64,000 bases of DNA from Hymenobacter sediminis (GTDB lineage: Bacteria > Bacteroidota > Bacteroidia > Cytophagales > Hymenobacteraceae): positions 62,001 through 126,000 of the forward strand of contig NZ_QKNS01000004.1 of assembly GCF_003231285.1 (NCBI RefSeq), read 5' to 3'. Positions within the stretch are counted from its first letter, which is position 1, and each line of letters begins with the position of its first letter. This document shows positions 44,276 through 52,827 of this stretch, in pieces. Both the position numbers and the translations under genes were made by a program. The notes under the pieces were generated by a model, which was not told the DNA's origin, did not search any database, and saw only the letters and a list, made by a program, of their open reading frames with translations.

Positions 44276-44309
44276 GCCCCGGCAGCTGCTTTTCAACAGC
44301 TACCGGGGC
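44276..44309 (-). terminator. Terminator after the NatAB-like ABC genes
   Basis: GCCCCGG..GCTG pairs with CAGC..CCGGGGC (44276-44309) with two-base internal bulges; on the minus strand it is followed by TTTCTGC. It lies 38 bp past the permease stop. Confidence 0.65.
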
Positions 44310-44346
44310 CTGCTATGTTCAACTAAAAGCTATTGCCTGTGTTGGC

Positions 44347-45675
44347 CTAGCCTTTATAGAACATCCACTTCGAGAGCTCCCCGTAGGTTACTTTCTTGCC
44401 GTACATCAGAATGCCCACGCGGTAAATGCGGGCCGCTACCCAGATGGCAGCCACAAACCCCAGCACCAGAAACAACATGGAAAGGCCAAGCTGCCACATG
44501 GGCACTCCACCAAAGGGCAAGCGCATCATCATGGCAATGGGCGAGGTAAAGGGAATCATCGACATCCAGAAGGCCACCGTACCATTGGGGTTAGTCGTCA
44601 GGACTGCCTGCGACACAACAAAGGTTAGCACCAGCGGCATGGTCACGGGTAGCATAAACTGTTGGGTGTCGGTTTCGCTGTCTACGGCAGAACCAATGGC
44701 TCCGAAGAGCGCGCCGTAGAACAAGTAGCCGCCCAGGAAGTAAAACAGAAAGCAACCCACGATAAGCGGCACATTCAGGTCAGCCTGTTGTAGCGCTTGC
44801 ACAATCTTGTTGCCTTCTTCCTTCTTTTCTTTCGCTTGCGCAGTGCTAGTGCCGGTGGCAGCGTTTACCCGCTCTACGCGGCTCTGCACCATTTTATCGG
44901 GGCTAAAGGAGCCAGCCATTGCCGAACTGATGCCCACAGAGAGCAGCACCCACAGCGCCAGTTGAGTAAAGCCTACCGCAGCAATACCTAGCACCTTGCC
45001 CATCATCAGCTGGAATGGTTTTACTGAGGAAATAACCACTTCTACAATGCGGTTGGTTTTCTCTTCCATCACGCCCCGCATAATCTGGATGCCATAGATG
45101 AAAATGAACATGTAAATCAGAAAGCCGCACATGTAGGCTACTCCCGTGCTGACGCCGGTGCTGGAACTCCGCTCCCCATCTTCGCTCAGACTTACCGTTT
45201 GCAGGTCTACGTTGGCCTTCATATTGTCGAGCACCGAACGCTCGATTCCGGCCTGGCTGAGGCGCTTGGTTTCTACGGCATTATCAACGGCGCGCTTAAT
45301 ATCACGCTCCAACGACATGCCCAGGCCTTTCCGCGAGAACACCTGAATGCCGGTAGGGTTGGCCAAATCTAGCTTCGGCACATACAATAGGGCATCGTAT
45401 TTACTCTTCTGAAATTCAGTTTTGGCGGTGGGCAAATCGGCTGCTACGCGCGTAAAGTGGATGTCGCCTTTATCGTCGGGGAGCTTATCGGCGAACATGC
45501 CGCCAGCATCAGCCACTGCTACCACCTTGTCACTATCCGAGAGCGTAGCAATGAGCACAGGTACCGCAAACAGAGCCACCGTAAGCAGCGGCCCAATCAA
45601 CGACATAATGATGAAGCTTTTCTTGCGTACCCGCGTGAGGTATTCGCGCTGAAATATGAGTATGATTTTATCCAT
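44347..45675 (-). CDS. ABC-2-type transporter permease (NatB-like)
   Basis: A 442-residue permease. N-terminal helix (KKSFIIMSLIGPLLTVALFA), a large periplasmic domain (about 50-175), and a C-terminal set of about five TM helices ending with FKKG-type short tail. RNVEVVISSVKPFQLMMGK-type segment is present as NRIVEVVISSVKPFQL, the ABC2 signature. The ATPase gene lies 15 bp upstream, giving a two-gene exporter, possibly for Na+ or an organic substrate; that is not shown by the sequence. Confidence 0.88.
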   Translation of the reverse strand: MDKIILIFQREYLTRVRKKSFIIMSLIGPLLTVALFAVPVLIATLSDSDKVVAVADAGGMFADKLPDDKGDIHFTRVAADLPTAKTEFQKSKYDALLYVPKLDLANPTGIQVFSRKGLGMSLERDIKRAVDNAVETKRLSQAGIERSVLDNMKANVDLQTVSLSEDGERSSSTGVSTGVAYMCGFLIYMFIFIYGIQIMRGVMEEKTNRIVEVVISSVKPFQLMMGKVLGIAAVGFTQLALWVLLSVGISSAMAGSFSPDKMVQSRVERVNAATGTSTAQAKEKKEEGNKIVQALQQADLNVPLIVGCFLFYFLGGYLFYGALFGAIGSAVDSETDTQQFMLPVTMPLVLTFVVSQAVLTTNPNGTVAFWMSMIPFTSPIAMMMRLPFGGVPMWQLGLSMLFLVLGFVAAIWVAARIYRVGILMYGKKVTYGELSKWMFYKG

Positions 45676-45690
45676 GACGGGGTTTGGGAA

Positions 45691-46638
45691 TTAGATAGTA
45701 ACTTCTTCTACCAGGCTTTCTGGCATGGTTTCGCGCACCCGGCGAATAAAGATGTCGTTGATGCTCGGAATCAACTCCCGGAAGGCGTGCACTTCCACGT
45801 TACCAATGAGGTAGCGCAGCAGGTCGTTGGAGGTAGTGCCCGCGTGCAGCTTGATAATGTCATAGAAGTGGCCGTTTTCACGTTCGCGGTGCTCCAGCAC
45901 TTCGAAATCGGGGTGCAGAATCATGGGCCGCCCCTTGCCTTCCACCACGTAGGTTTGGGTTTTGAAGGTATCCTTGATGTCGCGCACGGAACCATCCAAC
46001 ACTTTCCGGCTGCGGTTGATGAGGGCAATACTGTCGCAGAGCTCCTCCACCGACTCCATGCGGTGGGTACTGAAGATGATGGTAGCGCCGTTGTCGCGCA
46101 GCTTCAGAATTTCGTCCTTGATAAGGTTGGCATTAATCGGGTCGAAGCCAGAGAAAGGCTCATCTAGGATAATAATGCTGGGTTCGTGCAGCACGGTAGC
46201 AACAAACTGCACCTTCTGCTGCATGCCCTTCGAGAGGTCCTCCACGTTCTTCTCAGCCCACGCCCGGATGTCTAGGCGCTCCAGCCAATTTTTGATGCGC
46301 TGGGTTGCATCGGTCCGGGAAAGCCCCTTCAGGCGAGCTAAATAAAGCAGTTGCTCCCCTACCTTCATTTTCTTGTACAGTCCCCGCTCCTCAGGCAGGT
46401 AGCCGATTTCGGAAATGTGTTTGGGCTGTAGCTTCTCGCCTCGCACCCGGATTTCGCCGGAGTCAGCGCCCGTTATCTGGGTGATGATGCGGATCAGCGA
46501 AGTTTTTCCGGCGCCATTGGGCCCCAGCAGCCCGAAAATGCTGCCTTCCGGAATATCAAGACTAACGCCATTTAGAGCAACGTGCGCGGCGTAGGCCTTG
46601 TGCACGTCAATGGCTTGAAGAATAGGTTGCGCGGCCAT
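45691..46638 (-). CDS. ABC-transporter ATPase (NatA-like)
   Basis: A 315-residue ABC ATPase. Walker A GPNGAGKT at 39-46, the signature LSKGMQQK, Walker B IIILDEPFSGFDP, and the His-loop STHRMESVEELCD. A C-terminal extension of about 90 residues (EVLEHRERENGHFYDIIKL) is typical of DrrA/NatA-like ATPases. Pairs with the downstream permease. Confidence 0.92.
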   Translation of the reverse strand: MAAQPILQAIDVHKAYAAHVALNGVSLDIPEGSIFGLLGPNGAGKTSLIRIITQITGADSGEIRVRGEKLQPKHISEIGYLPEERGLYKKMKVGEQLLYLARLKGLSRTDATQRIKNWLERLDIRAWAEKNVEDLSKGMQQKVQFVATVLHEPSIIILDEPFSGFDPINANLIKDEILKLRDNGATIIFSTHRMESVEELCDSIALINRSRKVLDGSVRDIKDTFKTQTYVVEGKGRPMILHPDFEVLEHRERENGHFYDIIKLHAGTTSNDLLRYLIGNVEVHAFRELIPSINDIFIRRVRETMPESLVEEVTI

Positions 46639-46717
46639 TAGATAGTAGGGTTTGATCTACAGCGAATGTAGAATTTTGGCTATGTACTATAGAATCTATT
46701 TCAACGAACGGGCTGCT

Positions 46718-47353
46718 TTAGGCCTCTAACTCCCGCATGGCTGCTTCCAGTTGGTCGAGGTGCCGACCGTAGCGGCGCTGGTGCTCCAGTTTGCCAATTG
46801 CATATCCCGCATAAATAAGCGCCAGCACGGTTACCACCCCCAGGCCTACTATAGCCCAGTGCCAGCCCCAGTTGGGTCCCGAAGAGCTTACGTACTCCAG
46901 CAACTCGGCCTGCCGAACTACCAGCACTGTAAGCGCTACCAGTATCAGGGTCACTACCCCCACGTAGTCGTGCAACCGCATCAGGTGCCGAAATCGGGAA
47001 ATCCGGCTTTTCAGGGACTGGTACAAGTTATCATGCTGCTGTTCCATTTCCCGCAACACGCGCAGCCGTTGATAGACTATCCCCCCTACTACTGCCAGCA
47101 TTACCATCAACATCACCACAAACCACTGCAGACTAGCAGAGTTGCGGGCAAAAAAGAAGGCGTTGAAGCCGTTTAGCCCAAAGGCCATTACTACCCAACT
47201 CAGCTCCCGAGAAGCATTTTTTTTCAATCGGAGCAACGGATTTGCGGAAGAAGAAGAGGTAAGCATAGCATGTAGTTTTTGTTCGGTTAAGGCAGTTTGG
47301 GCTAGCTCAACTGGCTGCTGCTGCCAGCTGCGGCGAAAATCATCGAGTTCCAT
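46718..47353 (-). CDS. Membrane protein coupled to an ECF sigma factor (putative anti-sigma-like)
   Basis: A 211-residue protein. The N terminus is soluble (MELDDFRRSWQQQPVELAQ), then four TM helices (SWVVMAFGLNGFNAFFFA, WFVVMLMVMLAVVGGIVY, YVGVVTLILVALTVLVV, WAIVGLGVVTVLALIYAG) and a short helical tail. Its ATG overlaps the sigma factor's stop (TGATG), so the two are translated together. An anti-sigma role is inferred from position; the standard zinc HxxxCxxC motif is absent. Confidence 0.7.
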   Translation of the reverse strand: MELDDFRRSWQQQPVELAQTALTEQKLHAMLTSSSSANPLLRLKKNASRELSWVVMAFGLNGFNAFFFARNSASLQWFVVMLMVMLAVVGGIVYQRLRVLREMEQQHDNLYQSLKSRISRFRHLMRLHDYVGVVTLILVALTVLVVRQAELLEYVSSSGPNWGWHWAIVGLGVVTVLALIYAGYAIGKLEHQRRYGRHLDQLEAAMRELEA

Positions 47354-47862
47354 CAGGCGGGTTGGGTGAGCAGGTGGCGAAGCTTGTCTTGCACGCGGTG
47401 CATTTTCACACGCACGTTGTTTTGGGTGATTCCCAGGATATCGGCCATTTCCTCATAAGTGCGCTCTTCCAGATACAGCAGCACAAAGGCCTTTTCCACA
47501 TCAGAGAGCCGCTCAATGGCGCGGTAGAGTTGGGCTAAGTCGTCGGCATCGGGGCCGGCCTCCGGGGCCATGGCCACATCCTGCAGAGCGGCGTCAAACC
47601 GTTCCGGCAGTGGCTTGCGCGTCCGCTGGCGCAAATCGGAAATAGCCACGTTCAGGGCCACCCGGTACAGCCAGGTGCTGAGCTTGGCCGAGGCCCGCGC
47701 CTGGTAAGTTGGCCACGCCCGCCACAGCTGCAGCACAATGTCCTGGTACAAGTCCTGCTGGTCGTCGGCATCGGCGCAGTACATGCGCACCACACGTTGC
47801 AGCAAGGGCTGATACTGCTGAAGCAAGTGCAAGAAATCCGGCGTGAGAGCAACGGCAGACAT
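47353..47862 (-). CDS. ECF-type sigma factor
   Basis: A 169-residue sigma-70 family protein. Region 2 (DQQDLYQDIVLQLWRAWPTY, with STWLYRVALNVAISDLR) and region 4 (LEERTYEEMADILGITQNNVRVKMHR) are both clear. It lacks sigma regions 1 and 3, so it is an ECF factor. It lies directly in front of, and overlaps by one base, the four-helix membrane protein. Its target genes are unknown. Confidence 0.9.
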   Translation of the reverse strand: MSAVALTPDFLHLLQQYQPLLQRVVRMYCADADDQQDLYQDIVLQLWRAWPTYQARASAKLSTWLYRVALNVAISDLRQRTRKPLPERFDAALQDVAMAPEAGPDADDLAQLYRAIERLSDVEKAFVLLYLEERTYEEMADILGITQNNVRVKMHRVQDKLRHLLTQPA

Positions 47863-48104
47863 ACGGTGGGGAAGTTTGCCGGATTTATCGTGGAACCCTT
47901 CTCCGCATTACAGCCGCGCCCAACTTTTTTCACCTACCCCGGTCCGGCACCAGAGGCAGCTGGCTGGTTGACGCCCGCGCTGCCTGCATAAAAAGTCCAA
48001 CATGCCCCCTACCCCTCGCCGCTCGCTAAACCCTGGCAGCAAGCGTCAGCCCAAAGCCAACCAGTCGGAAGGTTGGGCCGCCGGACCGGAAAGGCGACTT
48101 AAAA
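47863..48104. other. Intergenic region between the sigma factor and dnaJ
   Basis: About 240 bp upstream of the sigma factor. It should hold the sigma gene's promoter. No clear TAnnTTTG element, repeat or RNA is visible; the dnaJ terminator lies at its right side. Confidence 0.35.
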
Positions 48105-48145
48105 ACAAAAAGCCTACCTCCCCAAACCATGGGAAAGTAGGCTCT
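48105..48145 (-). terminator. Terminator after dnaJ
   Basis: AGCCTAC (48111-48117) with GTAGGCT (48137-48143), extended by CCC/GGG near the loop; on the minus strand a T-rich run (TTTTTGTTTTTAAG) follows. Fits an intrinsic terminator for dnaJ. Confidence 0.75.
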
Positions 48146-48197
48146 AAGCATTGTCACGGCAAGCCGTGCAAACCAATAAACCGGTCTGAATCTGGGG

Positions 48198-49340
48198 TTA
48201 CTGGAAGTACTCCTTCACTTTCTCGAAGAAGCCTTTTTCATTCTTGCCAGGGTTGGGCGTGAAGTTGCGGGCGTCGCGCAGCTTTTCCAGCAACTCGCGC
48301 TCCTCATTGGTCACGTTCTTCGGCGTCCAGACATTCAGATGAATCAGCTGGTCGCCGCGGCCGTACCCGTTGATGTCCTTAATGCCCTTGCCTCGCAGGC
48401 GCAGAATCTTGCCGGGCTGGGTACCGGGGTCCACCTTGATTTTTACTTTGCCCTCAATGGTTGGCACCTCAATGCTAGCGCCCAAGGCGGCATCCACGAA
48501 CGAGATGTACTGCTCGAACATGATGTTGTTGCCGTCGCGCTTGAGCACTTCGTGCGGCTCTTCCTCAATCTGAATGAGCAAGTCGCCGGGTACGCCGCCA
48601 CGTTCCGGGAAGTTGCCTTTGCCGTTCATGCTCAGCTGCATGCCTTCGGCAACGCCGGCCGGAATGTTAATCGGAATAACCTCTTCGTGCAGTTGGCGGC
48701 CTTCGCCGTGGCATACGTCGCACTTGCTGGTTACTACCTTGCCTTCGCCTTCGCAGGTAGGGCAGGTAGAGGCACTCACCATCTGACCGAGCATGGTTTG
48801 CACCACGCGCTTCACCTGGCCCTGGCCGTTGCAAGTGCCGCAGGTTTTCAGGTCGGTGCCGTTTTTAGCGCCAGTGCCCGAGCAGGTGTTGCACGCTACG
48901 TAGCGCTTCACCTTGATTTTCTTCTCGACGCCGTTGGCTACTTCTTCCAGATCAAGCTTGAGCTTGATGCGCAGGTTAGAACCCTTGCGTACGCGCCGGC
49001 CACCCTGCTGGCCGCGGCCGCCACCTCCGAAGAAGCCTTCGAAGCCGCCACCACCAAAGATGTCGCCGAACTGGGAGAAGATGTCTTCCATGTTCGGGCC
49101 ACCGCCATTACCGCCTACCCCCTGGTGACCATACCGGTCGTAGCGGGCACGCTTCTGTTCGTCGCTGAGTACCTCGTAGGCTTCAGCGGCCTCCTTGAAT
49201 TTGTCTTCGGCGGTTGGGTCGTCGGGGTTTTTATCGGGGTGATATTTGATGGCCACCTTGCGGTAGGCCTTCTTTATCTCGTCGCCCGAAGCGTTTTTGG
49301 CTACGCCCAACACCTCGTAATAGTCTCGCTTCGTTGCCAT
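48198..49340 (-). CDS. dnaJ: Chaperone DnaJ
   Basis: A 380-residue type I Hsp40. The J domain has HPD at 34-36 (YHPDKNPDD); a Gly-rich region follows ([12 protein letters not shown]); the zinc domain has four CxxCxGxG-type motifs ([32 protein letters not shown]). Start taken at [12 protein letters not shown]. It follows grpE with a 93-bp gap that contains a hairpin. Confidence 0.96.
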   Translation of the reverse strand: MATKRDYYEVLGVAKNASGDEIKKAYRKVAIKYHPDKNPDDPTAEDKFKEAAEAYEVLSDEQKRARYDRYGHQGVGGNGGGPNMEDIFSQFGDIFGGGGFEGFFGGGGRGQQGGRRVRKGSNLRIKLKLDLEEVANGVEKKIKVKRYVACNTCSGTGAKNGTDLKTCGTCNGQGQVKRVVQTMLGQMVSASTCPTCEGEGKVVTSKCDVCHGEGRQLHEEVIPINIPAGVAEGMQLSMNGKGNFPERGGVPGDLLIQIEEEPHEVLKRDGNNIMFEQYISFVDAALGASIEVPTIEGKVKIKVDPGTQPGKILRLRGKGIKDINGYGRGDQLIHLNVWTPKNVTNEERELLEKLRDARNFTPNPGKNEKGFFEKVKEYFQ

Positions 49341-49377
49341 GATTAGCAGTGAGTAGTATGTATTGCGTACTGAGGTT

Positions 49378-49421
49378 GGTAGCAGGTAGGGCAAAGCCTC
49401 AGCTTCCCGCTACCTGCTACC
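49378..49421. repeat. 12-bp perfect hairpin between grpE and dnaJ
   Basis: GGTAGCAGGTAG (49378-49389) pairs exactly with CTACCTGCTACC (49410-49421) around a 20-nt loop. No T-run follows, so it is more likely an mRNA-processing or dispersed repeat element than a terminator. Confidence 0.65.
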
Positions 49422-49433
49422 TATGTCTCAATA

Positions 49434-50024
49434 CTATTGGCCCAGTACCACCTTGGCGTGGCGGATTACCTTGTCGCCGAGGTAGTAGCCTTTCTCTACC
49501 TCATCTACAATTTTGCCCTTCAGGTCTTCCGACGGAGCCGGAATCTGGGTGATGGCCTCGTGCAGATCAGGATCAAATGAACCACCCTTTGCTTCCATGG
49601 GGGCAAGGCCCTTCTGGTTCAGGGTTTTCTGGAGCTTATTGTAAATAATATCGATGCTTTCGCGCACGGCGCCAGCATCTTCCGTGTCCTTGGTATGGTG
49701 GCGGGCTCGGTCGAAATCATCCAACACGGGCAGCAGAGCCACCATTAGTTCCTGGTTGGCGGTCTTGAACAGGTCGGCGCGCTCCTTAGTAGTGCGGCGC
49801 TTATAGTTTTCAAACTCAGCAGCCAGGCGCAGGTATTTATCCTTCAGATCGGCCAATTCGGCATCAGCTTTGGAGCCTTGCCCAGATGTAGCTTCCGCAC
49901 CTTCTACCTCTCCAATTTCGGGGGCATTGGGCTCTTCGGGCAGTTGGCCAGCGGCATGATCAGCCGTAGCGCCGGTCTGGTCGAATTGAGTTTCGTCGGA
50001 TTGTGGAGTTTTATCGTCAGCCAT
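49434..50024 (-). CDS. grpE: Nucleotide-exchange factor GrpE
   Basis: A 196-residue DnaK cochaperone. Acidic N terminus (about 1-60) and the GrpE core: LAAEFENYKRRTTKERADL, LLPVLDDFDRARHH, GxFDPxxHEAIxQxP-like SFDPDLHEAITQIPAP, and GYYLGDKVIRHAKVVLG at the end. A second ATG 42 bases upstream would add a short basic extension. Upstream of dnaJ in the same direction; dnaK is elsewhere. Confidence 0.93.
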   Translation of the reverse strand: MADDKTPQSDETQFDQTGATADHAAGQLPEEPNAPEIGEVEGAEATSGQGSKADAELADLKDKYLRLAAEFENYKRRTTKERADLFKTANQELMVALLPVLDDFDRARHHTKDTEDAGAVRESIDIIYNKLQKTLNQKGLAPMEAKGGSFDPDLHEAITQIPAPSEDLKGKIVDEVEKGYYLGDKVIRHAKVVLGQ

Positions 50025-50231
50025 TTTCGCTTGAAATCGTCGGAATGGGTTGAATCGGGAAGACATAGAGGCTAGGCGGGGCGCAAGGAACTTGCCAAAG
50101 CTTAATTAGCTGTCATTGTGGCACAGAAACCTTCGTCGGCTAGCAGTTAGTTCAGCCGGAGTGGCGTATTCCAGATAGCTCGACGGTAGCCAGGGGTTTG
50201 CGGTGTGACAGGGGGTAGGAAGTTCTGCCCC

Positions 50232-51230
50232 TTACTCCTGCGCATGCAGGGCCTGCCAGATCATATCCTTCAAGGGTTGGATGTTCTTGTTGGTCAGGCT
50301 GGAAATGAAAATGGTGGGCAGGTCGGTAGGTAGCGTGGTCCGGATTTCAGCCTCCAGCTCTTCATCCAACATGTCAGACTTAGTGATGGCCAGCAGGCGC
50401 TTCTTGTCCAATAGCTCGGGGTTGAACTGCTCCAGCTCACTCAACAACACCTGGTATTCAGCGTTGATGTCGGGCGAGTCGCAGCTAATCATGAACAGCA
50501 GAATGGAGTTGCGCTCTACGTGACGCAGGAAACGGTGGCCCAGGCCCCTACCCTCTGCCGCCCCCTCGATGATGCCGGGAATGTCGGCCATCACAAACGA
50601 CTTGTAGTCGCGGTAGGCTACTACCCCCAGGTTGGGCGTCAGGGTCGTAAATGCGTAGTCGGCAATCTTGGGCTTGGCGGCCGACACAACGGAGAGCAAC
50701 GTGCTTTTGCCTGCATTCGGGAAACCCACTAGCCCTACGTCGGCCAGCAGTTTGAGCTCCAGAATTACCCATTCATCAATACCGGGCTCGCCGGGCTGGG
50801 CGTAGCTAGGCGCCTGGTTGGTGGCCGACTTGAAGTGGTCGTTGCCGAGGCCACCGCGGCCGCCAGGCGTGAGAATAAGGCGTTGGCCATGCTCGGTAAT
50901 TTCCAGCTTCTTCTCGCCGGTTTCCGCGTCGCGGGCAATGGTACCGAGGGGTACCTGCACAATAATGTCTTCGCCCTGGGCACCGGTACGCAGGTTTTCG
51001 CCGCCATTTTCGCCGGGCTTGGCAATCAGGTGCTTCTGGTACTGCAGGTGTAGCAGCGTCCAGAGCTGGGAGTTGCCTTCCAGAATAATATGACCGCCAC
51101 GGCCGCCGTCGCCGCCATCGGGGCCACCGTTGGGCAGGCCCTTGGCCCGGAAGAAGTGGTGCGACCCCGCCCCACCCCGGCCCGAGCGGCAGTTGATTTT
51201 GACGTAGTCGATGAAGTTATTAGAAGCCAT
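50232..51230 (-). CDS. obgE: Ribosome-associated GTPase ObgE/CgtA
   Basis: A 332-residue Obg GTPase needed for ribosome maturation. The Gly-rich Obg fold ([28 protein letters not shown]) leads into the GTPase domain with G1 [21 protein letters not shown] (G3) and TKSDMLD (G4). Ends without the C-terminal OCT domain seen in some species. It lies downstream of adk. Confidence 0.95.
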   Translation of the reverse strand: MASNNFIDYVKINCRSGRGGAGSHHFFRAKGLPNGGPDGGDGGRGGHIILEGNSQLWTLLHLQYQKHLIAKPGENGGENLRTGAQGEDIIVQVPLGTIARDAETGEKKLEITEHGQRLILTPGGRGGLGNDHFKSATNQAPSYAQPGEPGIDEWVILELKLLADVGLVGFPNAGKSTLLSVVSAAKPKIADYAFTTLTPNLGVVAYRDYKSFVMADIPGIIEGAAEGRGLGHRFLRHVERNSILLFMISCDSPDINAEYQVLLSELEQFNPELLDKKRLLAITKSDMLDEELEAEIRTTLPTDLPTIFISSLTNKNIQPLKDMIWQALHAQE

Positions 51231-51319
51231 GGCTTTTTACTTGGGAGGTAAGAATGCGGAGGGGAGAACGGGTAATGGCTCGCACCTCCGGCTCTTCCTT
51301 TGAAATGGTCTGAAAACAA

Positions 51320-51404
51320 CTGTCATCCTGAGCGCAGCGAAGGACCCCTACCTAACTCGTTGGAGGAAAGCAGTAGAGGTCCTTCGCTGCGCTCAGGATG
51401 ACAG
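51320..51404. repeat. 27-bp perfect inverted repeat between obgE and adk
   Basis: Arms 51320-51346 and 51378-51404 (starting CTGTCATCCTGAGCGCAGCG) pair over all 27 bp around a 31-nt loop. The arms look like a dispersed Hymenobacter palindrome. It lies in the leader or 3' region between adk and obgE; a regulatory role has not been shown. Confidence 0.8.
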
Positions 51405-51442
51405 ATAGTTCTGCCGCTACGAAAGCCGTAGCAGCTGCAAAG

Positions 51443-52066
51443 TTACGCTTTTACTTCGTCGGTAGCTTGGCGGCTGCCTTCGGTAGTAGCAGGCTGGTGC
51501 TCATCCAGGATGCCGCAGATCTGACCGAAGATATCTTCAATAGCGCCGATGCCGTTTAGGGCATGGAATTTCTGCTGACCAGCATAATAGCCGGCTACCT
51601 GAGCGGTTTCGGTGTTGTATACCGTTACGCGCTTGCGAATTTTTTCTTCGTTCTGGTCGTCGGGGCGGCCCGAGGTTTTGCCGCGCTCGAGCAGGCGCTT
51701 CACCAACTCTTCCTCATCTACTTCCAGGGCTACCATGCACGAAACGCCGGTATCATGCTGAGCCAGCAGCTGGTCCAGGCTTTCGGCCTGAGGTACGGTG
51801 CGCGGGAAGCCGTCGAAGATGAAGCCAGCGGCTTGCTTGTTGGCTTTCAGGGCACTGTCAATCATGCCGATTACTACCTCGTCGGGAACGAGCAAGCCTT
51901 CGTCCATGAGCTTTTTAGCGCGCAGGCCCAGCTCGGTTCCCTGGGTAATCTGGGCGCGAAGTAGGTCGCCGGTGGAGAGGTGAACCAGATTATAGCGGGC
52001 AATGAGCTTCTGGCTTTGCGTTCCTTTGCCGGCACCGGGCGGGCCGAAGAGCACGAGATTCAGCAT
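51443..52066 (-). CDS. adk: Adenylate kinase Adk
   Basis: A 207-residue enzyme that interconverts ADP and ATP + AMP. P-loop GPPGAGKGT at 8-16, STGDLLR (AMP site) and FDGFPRTVPQAE, RPDDQNEE and KFHALNGIG-type C terminus. It lacks the zinc-binding LID cysteines. Last ~20 residues are a short poorly conserved tail. Confidence 0.95.
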   Translation of the reverse strand: MLNLVLFGPPGAGKGTQSQKLIARYNLVHLSTGDLLRAQITQGTELGLRAKKLMDEGLLVPDEVVIGMIDSALKANKQAAGFIFDGFPRTVPQAESLDQLLAQHDTGVSCMVALEVDEEELVKRLLERGKTSGRPDDQNEEKIRKRVTVYNTETAQVAGYYAGQQKFHALNGIGAIEDIFGQICGILDEHQPATTEGSRQATDEVKA

Positions 52067-52186
52067 GAGAGCGGGGAGTTACGCGAGGAAGAGAAAAACG
52101 GGGTGGATTGAGCAATATAAGCAACTGGCAGGAAAGCCTCTACGGATGCCAGCGAATTTTAGCTAGCATACTCGACAGTAATTTCC

Positions 52187-52726
52187 CTACACGGCTTTGT
52201 ACACATCGGGGTAGTTGCGACCTAGCCCATCGTAGTCGAGGCCGTAGCCCACAATAAAGTCATTCGGGATGCTGAGGCCCACGTAGCGGATAGACAGCTC
52301 ATGCTGCAGGCACTCGGGCTTCAGGAAAAGGGTAGCAACTTCCAGGGAATCGGGCTGCTTTTCCGCCAGCGTGTTGAGGAGCATCCGCATAGTATGGCCG
52401 GTGTCCACAATGTCTTCCAGAATGATGACCGGACGGCCCTGCAGCTCCTCTGTGAGGCCCAACAGCTCTTTCACTTCGCCGGTGCTGCTGGTGCCTTGGT
52501 AGGAGGCTACCTTCACAAAGCTTACCTCGCAGTCAAGCGCGATGTGCTTCATCAGGTCAGCAACGAACATAAACGAGCCGTTAAGCACCGCCACGAACAG
52601 AGGCGTCTGGCCGGCATAGTCCTGGTTGATGCGGGCGGCTACGGCCTGCACCGCATCAGAGAGTTGGGCAGCCGACAGATAAGGTTCGAACTGCTTGTTA
52701 TGCAGCGAAATATGGTCCGGGGTCAT
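52187..52726 (-). CDS. hpt: Hypoxanthine phosphoribosyltransferase Hpt
   Basis: A 179-residue purine-salvage enzyme. The PRPP loop VIILEDIVDTGHTM, the catalytic FVGLSIPNDFIVGYGLDY-type segment (YVGLSIPNDFIVGYGLDYD), and the N-terminal LFVAVLNGSFMFVADLM are all typical. The hpt-adk-obgE order occurs in other Bacteroidota. Confidence 0.94.
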   Translation of the reverse strand: MTPDHISLHNKQFEPYLSAAQLSDAVQAVAARINQDYAGQTPLFVAVLNGSFMFVADLMKHIALDCEVSFVKVASYQGTSSTGEVKELLGLTEELQGRPVIILEDIVDTGHTMRMLLNTLAEKQPDSLEVATLFLKPECLQHELSIRYVGLSIPNDFIVGYGLDYDGLGRNYPDVYKAV

Positions 52727-52760
52727 CCGTTTGGGGTTGGGCCGTAGGTGAGCGGGCGGG

Positions 52761-52768
52761 CAAAGGTA
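52761..52768 (-). promoter_or_regulatory. -7 element TACCTTTG upstream of hpt
   Basis: Exact TAnnTTTG match on the minus strand; transcription would start about 28 bases before the hpt ATG. No clear -33. Confidence 0.45.
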
Positions 52769-52772
52769 GTAG

Positions 52773-52806
52773 AAAAAAGCCGCCCTCCTGGCGAAGGAAG
52801 GCGGCC
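52773..52806 (-). terminator. Terminator after hppA
   Basis: GCCGCC..TCC pairs with GGA..GGCGGC (52779-52788 with 52796-52805), and six T residues follow on the minus strand. It ends the pyrophosphatase transcript directly before the hpt promoter. Confidence 0.85.
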
Positions 52807-52827
52807 TGACTAGTTGAGCTTACTGAA

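Noticed and set aside
48002..48262. 86-codon plus-strand frame that crosses the dnaJ terminator
   Set aside because: Basic and low-complexity; overlaps dnaJ 3' end and a terminator stem.
48339..49346. 335-codon open frame antisense to dnaJ
   Set aside because: Same shadow effect; no homology and dnaJ is clearly real.
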